A DNA stretch of 8,442 nt from assembly GCA_018896315.1 (NCBI GenBank), contig JAHIMV010000008.1, positions 1 to 8,442 of the forward strand. The letters are read 5' to 3'. The stretch is from Patescibacteria group bacterium (lineage in GTDB: Bacteria; Patescibacteriota; Patescibacteriia; UBA2591; UBA6264). The notes below the pieces were generated by a model that searched no databases, had not been told where the DNA came from, and saw nothing but the letters and a program-made list of their open reading frames with translations. Shown piece after piece: positions 5,077-8,442 of this stretch. Position numbers and translations under genes: made by a program. How positions within the stretch are numbered: position 1 is the first letter of the stretch; the number at the start of each line of letters is the position of its first letter.

Positions 5077-5112
5077 AATCTATTTTCCTTGCAAAAAGTC
5101 AAATATTTTGAT

Positions 5113-5179
5113 ATTTTAATAGTGAGATTTTAATACAAATCTCATATCGCTATTTTATCAGAATAATATTTTAATACAA
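5113..5179. repeat. Short AT-rich repeats and hairpin upstream of the PIG-L gene
   Basis: ATTTTAATACAA occurs exactly at 5127-5138 and 5168-5179, and its first nine bases occur again at 5113-5121. The second copy ends 2 bases before the PIG-L start codon. TGAGATTT (5123-5130) pairs with AAATCTCA (5137-5144) around a 6-nt loop. There is no T-run, so it is not a terminator. The function is unknown, and low complexity may explain part of it. I find no convincing promoter for the PIG-L gene here. Confidence 0.35.
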
Positions 5180-5181
5180 GT

Positions 5182-6180
5182 ATGTTACCTTTATTAATTA
5201 TTAAAAATTTAGCTCTAGTTTTAGGATTAGGAATTTTAATTATCCTGTTGTTAGGTTTATTGGTCGGAACAATAAACAGCTGGTTTTTAGTAAAACAAAG
5301 AAAATTATCATTATTACCAATTAAAAATAATGATAGAATAATGATTATTGCTCCTCATCCCGACGATGAAATTTTAGCTACAGGCGGACTTCTTACTCAT
5401 TTTTTTAAAAATGCAATTCCAGTAAAAATTATTTATTTGACCTGTGGCGACAGCAATCCTTCATTGTTTTGGCGGGATAAAAAATTAAAATTCTCTCCGG
5501 ATAAATTTATTCAAACAGGAATAGAGAGGAAACAAGAAGCAGAAACAGCTATAAAAATTTTAGGAGGAGATAAAAAAGACCTACTTTTTTTAGGTTATCC
5601 TGACAATCGTCTTTGGCAAATGTGGTTAAAACCAAAAACTAATGTCGTTAGTTCAACAACATTATTAAATCATTCCCCTTATAATTTCACTTTTAAAAAA
5701 CATAGATATTATAAAGGAGATAATATAATAAGCGACCTAAATGAATCAATTAAAAAATTTAAACCTACAATAATATTCTCCCCGCACTTAAGAGAAACTA
5801 ACCTTGACCACCGAGCTAGCGGTTTATTTATAAAAAATTTAGTTAAAAAAATAAACTGGTCAGGCAAACTCTATTATTATCTGATTCATTATAAATGGAT
5901 GCGCTTATTTCGAATTTATCCTCCTAAAAATTTATTTAAAAACAGAGAAAAAATTCTTTACCCTCCTTGTTCGCTGTGGGAAAAGGATAAATGGTTCAGC
6001 TTTTGGCTGCAACCTGACCAATTAAAAACAAAAAAAACGGCTTTACAAAAATATAAAAGCCAGAGAATAGTACCAACTTTAAATTGGCTCTTTAGATCTT
6101 TTTCAACCCAAAATGAAATTTTTCAGCTTGTTAATCACCCTTATCGTTCCTCAAGGAGAAAATCTTTCACCCGCTTATAG
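5182..6180 (+). CDS. Membrane-anchored PIG-L/LmbE-family deacetylase
   Basis: Family members are zinc hydrolases that remove N-acetyl groups from sugars such as GlcNAc conjugates. The 332-residue protein starts with one membrane anchor at about 5-36. The LmbE-like domain follows: RIMIIAPHPDDEILATGG at 52-69 with the zinc motif HPDDE (H59, D62), VKIIYLTCGDSN at 81-92, an ERKQEAETAIKILGG helix, LLFLGYPDN at 134-142, and SPHLRETNLDHRASG at 200-214 whose H210 is the expected third zinc ligand. The metal site therefore looks complete. The C-terminal 90 residues are rich in W, Y and K and not clearly conserved. No Shine-Dalgarno precedes the ATG. Its last 40 bases overlap the end of the convergent glycosyltransferase gene, which supports a shared role in surface glycan or lipid-linked sugar chemistry. 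The acetylated substrate cannot be named. Confidence 0.88.
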   Translation: MLPLLIIKNLALVLGLGILIILLLGLLVGTINSWFLVKQRKLSLLPIKNNDRIMIIAPHPDDEILATGGLLTHFFKNAIPVKIIYLTCGDSNPSLFWRDKKLKFSPDKFIQTGIERKQEAETAIKILGGDKKDLLFLGYPDNRLWQMWLKPKTNVVSSTTLLNHSPYNFTFKKHRYYKGDNIISDLNESIKKFKPTIIFSPHLRETNLDHRASGLFIKNLVKKINWSGKLYYYLIHYKWMRLFRIYPPKNLFKNREKILYPPCSLWEKDKWFSFWLQPDQLKTKKTALQKYKSQRIVPTLNWLFRSFSTQNEIFQLVNHPYRSSRRKSFTRL

Positions 6181-6887
6181 CTAATTTTAAGGTAACAAGC
6201 CAGGCTATGTAAAAATTCCGACTTAACTTTTTCACTATAAGTATAGCTTTTAACAGAAATAGTTTGTTGAAAAACTTGCCAGACTTCTCGAGTATAAGAC
6301 ATTAACCAATCCTTTTGCTTCCTTGGCTTTATAAGGTGGTACTTACGATAAAAAATAAGAGGAACAACAATCACCCTTTTTTTCTTAAACTTTTCATTGA
6401 GAAAAACTTCTAACCCGTAATTAGTTTTCTCAATTTTTTTTATCAAAGGAATAAGACATTCTTTTTGAAAACAACGCTGACCAGAAAATCGCCAAAGCGT
6501 ATAATGAGAAAGACTTTTAGAAGCAACAAAAGCACCAATGGTCATATCGGCCCGATTTTCTATAATCGGTTGAAAAAGAGAATAAAGATGATGAGGTTCA
6601 AGATTAATAAGATCAGCATCAAGAAACATAACATGAGAATTACAAGCTGCTTTAATTCCTTGAACAACAGCATAACCCTTGCCATGATTTCTGTCTAAAT
6701 TAATAATCTTTATTTTCTTATTAAACGGCTTTAATTTAGCCAAAGTATTATCTTTAGAGCCGTCATTAATAACAATAATTTCATTAATCTCTGGTGTTTT
6801 TAAACAAGTTTCTATTACATTTGCAATAGTCCTACTTTCGTTATAAGCGGGAATAATACAGGTAACGGCATTAACATTTTCAATCAT
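6141..6887 (-). CDS. Family 2 glycosyltransferase (GT-A fold)
   Basis: This enzyme transfers a sugar from a nucleotide-sugar donor to a lipid or glycan acceptor at the inner face of the membrane. The 248-residue protein opens with the GT2 motif CIIPAYNESRTIANVI (10-25), then EIIVINDGSKDNT (36-48), NLDRNHGKGYAVVQGI (63-78) and the metal-binding D90-A91-D92 in VMFLDADL. SGQRCF (135-140) and YGLEVFLNE (157-165) lie where polyprenyl-phosphate and related GT2 enzymes have acceptor-side motifs. No membrane segment is evident; the tail is basic and may bind the membrane. The length is that of dolichyl-phosphate-mannose-synthase-like and UDP-glucose:polyprenol enzymes lacking C-terminal helices, and the exact donor is unknown. 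It is the last gene of a minus-strand cluster, 21 bases after the small membrane protein gene, and runs 40 bases into the convergent PIG-L gene. Confidence 0.88.
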   Translation of the reverse strand: MIENVNAVTCIIPAYNESRTIANVIETCLKTPEINEIIVINDGSKDNTLAKLKPFNKKIKIINLDRNHGKGYAVVQGIKAACNSHVMFLDADLINLEPHHLYSLFQPIIENRADMTIGAFVASKSLSHYTLWRFSGQRCFQKECLIPLIKKIEKTNYGLEVFLNEKFKKKRVIVVPLIFYRKYHLIKPRKQKDWLMSYTREVWQVFQQTISVKSYTYSEKVKSEFLHSLACYLKISYKRVKDFLLEER

Positions 6888-6908
6888 ATGTATAATTATT
6901 AAATAATT

Positions 6909-7196
6909 TTATTCTGAAAATCTTTGTAATAATTTTTTACAATACTCATAATCGGCGAATTCACCGCTAGCTTGAGTTAAAATATCAGAACATCTTTGTT
7001 TTTCTTGATTTAATGTTTCTATCTGCTCAATCATTCCGTCTGCCTTTTGAACTTTTTTCCCCACGCTTTGACAATAAAACCAAAATGCCAATCCTTCAAT
7101 AATAACAATCAAAAACAAAATATAAATCAACTTATTTTTCCATTGTCCAGGCTTTTTCCTAGCCTCTTTTTCTTGTTCTTGCTCTAGCTCTTCCAT
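6909..7196 (-). CDS. Small single-pass membrane protein of unknown function
   Basis: I do not recognise this 95-residue protein. It has a charged N-terminus rich in E and K (1-22), one hydrophobic segment at about 23-41 (LIYILFLIVIIEGLAFWF), and a C-terminal part at 47-95 with helical, coiled-coil-like character. Cysteines are at about 42, 69 and 86. By the positive-inside rule KKPGQWKNK before the helix suggests a cytoplasmic N-terminus and an external C-terminal part. It lies 11 bases after the 91-residue gene and 21 bases before the glycosyltransferase, so all three are probably co-transcribed. The start is unambiguous in this frame but lacks a Shine-Dalgarno. The compact spacing and intact frame support a real gene. 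Confidence 0.65.
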   Translation of the reverse strand: MEELEQEQEKEARKKPGQWKNKLIYILFLIVIIEGLAFWFYCQSVGKKVQKADGMIEQIETLNQEKQRCSDILTQASGEFADYEYCKKLLQRFSE

Positions 7197-7207
7197 AAAA
7201 TATTTAT

Positions 7208-7483
7208 TTAAATATTTCCTCTTTTTTCTTTATACTCTTCAAATTTAGTCAAAATTAAATCATAACGGTCAAAATAAGATTTAACCCTTTCATGATTAAT
7301 ATCTGGAAATCTACTCGCCATTTCATTAATCTTTTTTTCATAAACAGTAATTAACTCTTCTTTACTGTTAATCTCGCCTGAAATAATTTTATCATGTACT
7401 TCCTTAAGTAAATCGGCCAATTCTTCTAAATTCTTTTCAAAAATATTATTCAATTCTTCATATTGTTTTTCTTCAAAAACCAT
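7208..7483 (-). CDS. Small acidic helical protein of unknown function
   Basis: I do not recognise this 91-residue protein. It has no signal peptide or membrane segment. Residues 1-60 are rich in E, K and L with heptad-like spacing, suggesting a coiled coil. FPDINHERVKSYFDRYDLI at about 59-77 is a second amphipathic region. It is the first gene of a three-gene minus-strand cluster with the single-pass membrane protein and the glycosyltransferase. The 66-base AT-rich stretch upstream contains TATAAA-like -10 matches but no convincing -35. A cytoplasmic partner of the membrane protein is possible, from context only. Confidence 0.6.
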   Translation of the reverse strand: MVFEEKQYEELNNIFEKNLEELADLLKEVHDKIISGEINSKEELITVYEKKINEMASRFPDINHERVKSYFDRYDLILTKFEEYKEKRGNI

Positions 7484-7540
7484 AAATTTATTAATAATTT
7501 ATTAAATTATTTATACCTATTAAAATAATACAGTATCCTT

Positions 7541-7580
7541 TAAAAAATGAAAGTCCCAACACTTAATGCATCGGGACTTT
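7541..7580 (-). terminator. Intrinsic terminator after the four-helix membrane protein gene
   Basis: AAAGTCCC (7550-7557) and GGGACTTT (7573-7580) form an 8-bp perfect stem with a 15-nt loop. On the minus strand the stem is followed by CATTTTTT (7549-7542). It lies 20 bases after the stop codon of the upstream gene at 7600, so it should isolate that gene from the three-gene cluster. On the plus strand TTTTATTG follows, a weaker tail. Confidence 0.78.
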
Positions 7581-7599
7581 TATTGATAGAATAGATGAA

Positions 7600-8241
7600 T
7601 TACTGAATTTTTTCTAACTCTTTTTTCCAGTGTCTGATAGACGCCTCATACGAGCTTATCTCGTTCTCTTTGACTGACTTTTTAATCTCAATCAACTTGT
7701 CGGCAATCTCTCTGTAAATAATCAAATTTGCCTTACTAGTTTCTTTTATATCCACGTCATCAGTCAGAGCTTTGATCGCCCTTTTAAACGGTCTCAAAAT
7801 CCAGATTTTTCTTACATTTTTAGCAACCATTATTAGACAAGTATTCAAATAATCAGCCGCAATCACATGTGGTTCATCATATCCATAATCTTCATATACT
7901 TCCGATTTTTCTCCTTTATCTTTTTCAGAAATTTTTTGAAGACAACATCCCATAAGAAAACCAGCTATTGTCCATGCAATAACATAAAGACAAAGCTCCA
8001 ATGGTTCTCTTCTGTCAATAGACATCAATACAATAAATGTTCCAAAACAAGCTATCATAACAGTGGTAACCGTCACTATTATGTAGGATAGATTAACTAT
8101 AAAATAGTATATTAGAAATACTACTCCCACTAATACTGAAACCATTATATTATTGGTTACCCAAAACATAAGACCACCTACTGCTAGAAAAAAGAAAATT
8201 GAAAAGAACAAATCTCTTGTCGGAAACTTCTTTAGTTCCAT
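7600..8241 (-). CDS. Four-helix membrane protein of unknown function with cytosolic helical tail
   Basis: I do not recognise this 213-residue protein. Four hydrophobic segments lie at about 10-28, 31-48, 51-73 and 82-101, with very short loops between the first three. A charged linker at 102-127 contains EVYEDYGYDEPH. The C-terminal 85 residues are soluble and helical (IKALTDDVDIKETSK, then IYREIADKLIEIKKSVKENEISS), ending in a basic-acidic coiled coil. The start at 8241 is supported by AGGAGG (8252-8247) placed 5 nt upstream, the only strong Shine-Dalgarno in the window. Codon use appears to include more C/G-ending codons (GAG, CTC, GTC) than its neighbours by eye, so it may be acquired or highly expressed. 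It has its own promoter and terminator, making it a single-gene unit. Confidence 0.75.
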   Translation of the reverse strand: MELKKFPTRDLFFSIFFFLAVGGLMFWVTNNIMVSVLVGVVFLIYYFIVNLSYIIVTVTTVMIACFGTFIVLMSIDRREPLELCLYVIAWTIAGFLMGCCLQKISEKDKGEKSEVYEDYGYDEPHVIAADYLNTCLIMVAKNVRKIWILRPFKRAIKALTDDVDIKETSKANLIIYREIADKLIEIKKSVKENEISSYEASIRHWKKELEKIQ

Positions 8242-8246
8242 CTTTT

Positions 8247-8254
8247 CCTCCTTT
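8247..8254 (-). promoter_or_regulatory. Strong Shine-Dalgarno for the four-helix membrane protein
   Basis: On the minus strand AAAGGAGG occupies 8254-8247 and the ATG starts at 8241, a 5-nt spacing. Every other gene start here has only AGG, AAAG or nothing recognisable. This fixes the start codon of the gene. Confidence 0.85.
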
Positions 8255-8291
8255 GATTTTAAAATAATTATTTTTATAAATGCTTATCAAG

Positions 8292-8319
8292 ATAATATAT
8301 AAAAATTTAAATAGTACAA
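8292..8319 (-). promoter_or_regulatory. Probable promoter of the four-helix membrane protein gene
   Basis: On the minus strand TTGTAC (8319-8314), a 16-nt spacer and TATTAT (8297-8292) predict a start near 8285, 44 nt before the ATG. The match is moderate and the region AT-rich. Position between the foldable element to the right and the Shine-Dalgarno supports it. Confidence 0.45.
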
Positions 8320-8341
8320 TAAATAGTAAATGGTGGTGTTT

Positions 8342-8408
8342 GCTGGACGAAATCCGAACTTTCTTTGAGCAAAATCCAGAGGATTTTGCGGATTGAATCC
8401 CGCCCAGC
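8342..8408. repeat. Nested foldable intergenic element
   Basis: Three nested stems can be drawn: GCTGG (8342-8346) with CCAGC (8404-8408), AATCCG (8351-8356) with CGGATT (8389-8394), and GCAAAATCC (8369-8377) with GGATTTTGC (8381-8389), the last around a 3-nt loop. The two inner stems share base 8389, so one pair is lost. No coding frame or tRNA motif fits. It could be a structured RNA, a REP-like element or a repeat unit continuing to the right. Confidence 0.5.
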
Positions 8409-8410
8409 GT

Positions 8411-8442
8411 TTCCGCCCGCCTCCGCTTCGCTTCGGCGAGCA
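8411..8442. repeat. GC-rich 'cttcg' repeat fragment cut by the window edge
   Basis: The last 32 bases are strikingly GC-rich, with TCCGCTTCGCTTCGGCG and a CGCC/GGCG dyad (8418-8421 and 8435-8438). They share GCTTCGG with the repeat segment left of tRNA-Phe (3719-3725). It is probably part of a dispersed intergenic repeat family. The full extent is outside the window. Confidence 0.4.

Noticed and set aside
5113..5179. CRISPR-like array from the repeated ATTTTAATA motif
   Set aside because: The repeats are only 9-12 bp, AT-only in part and irregularly spaced (14 and 41 bases). There are no cas genes nearby.
6465..6698. 77-codon frame antisense to the glycosyltransferase
   Set aside because: It is a basic low-complexity shadow lying wholly within a conserved gene.
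7867..8091. 74-codon frame antisense to the four-helix membrane protein
   Set aside because: The aromatic-rich content mirrors the opposite strand, and there is no ribosome site.

Overview
This is an AT-rich window, and its gene content points to a small-genome bacterium of the Patescibacteria (Candidate Phyla Radiation). That placement is an inference. It rests on the very A/T-ending codon usage, mostly absent Shine-Dalgarno sites, tight minus-strand gene clusters, a stand-alone riboflavin kinase, GC-rich 'cttcg' intergenic repeats in an AT-rich background, and a group I intron in a tRNA gene. TGA is not read as sense in any gene, so the standard bacterial code applies.

Left part (1-3640). 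A HlyD/MacA-type membrane fusion protein runs off the left edge on the minus strand behind a good sigma70-type promoter. Back to back with it is tRNA-Gly(TCC) on the plus strand. Next comes a minus-strand operon: a CaCA-family cation exchanger, glutamate dehydrogenase, and a stand-alone riboflavin kinase. The last two overlap by 23 bases, and the operon ends in a hairpin terminator that contains the kinase stop codon.

Centre (3641-5181). This is the most unusual part. A tRNA-Phe(GAA) gene is split between U33 and G34 by a 224-nt ORF-less group I intron. P1, P2, P3, P4, P7, P8, P9 and P10 can all be drawn, and two extra hairpins between P7 and P3 indicate subgroup IA, the type of the phage T4 td intron. 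A 145-bp repeat-rich segment sits just upstream and is flanked by two copies of the first bases of the tRNA. Just downstream is a free-standing HTH plus LAGLIDADG-like gene. It has a perfect consensus promoter embraced by a 12-bp inverted repeat. tRNA-Val(TAC) follows on the minus strand.

Right part (5182-8442). A membrane-anchored PIG-L/LmbE deacetylase (plus) converges with, and overlaps by 40 bases, a family 2 glycosyltransferase (minus). The glycosyltransferase is the last gene of a cluster with two small proteins of unknown function. Further right lies a four-helix membrane protein of unknown function with the only strong Shine-Dalgarno in the window, its own promoter and its own terminator. 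The window ends in a foldable, GC-rich intergenic element.

Taken together, there are housekeeping genes, envelope and glycan genes, and one small mobile-element-like island centred on tRNA-Phe.
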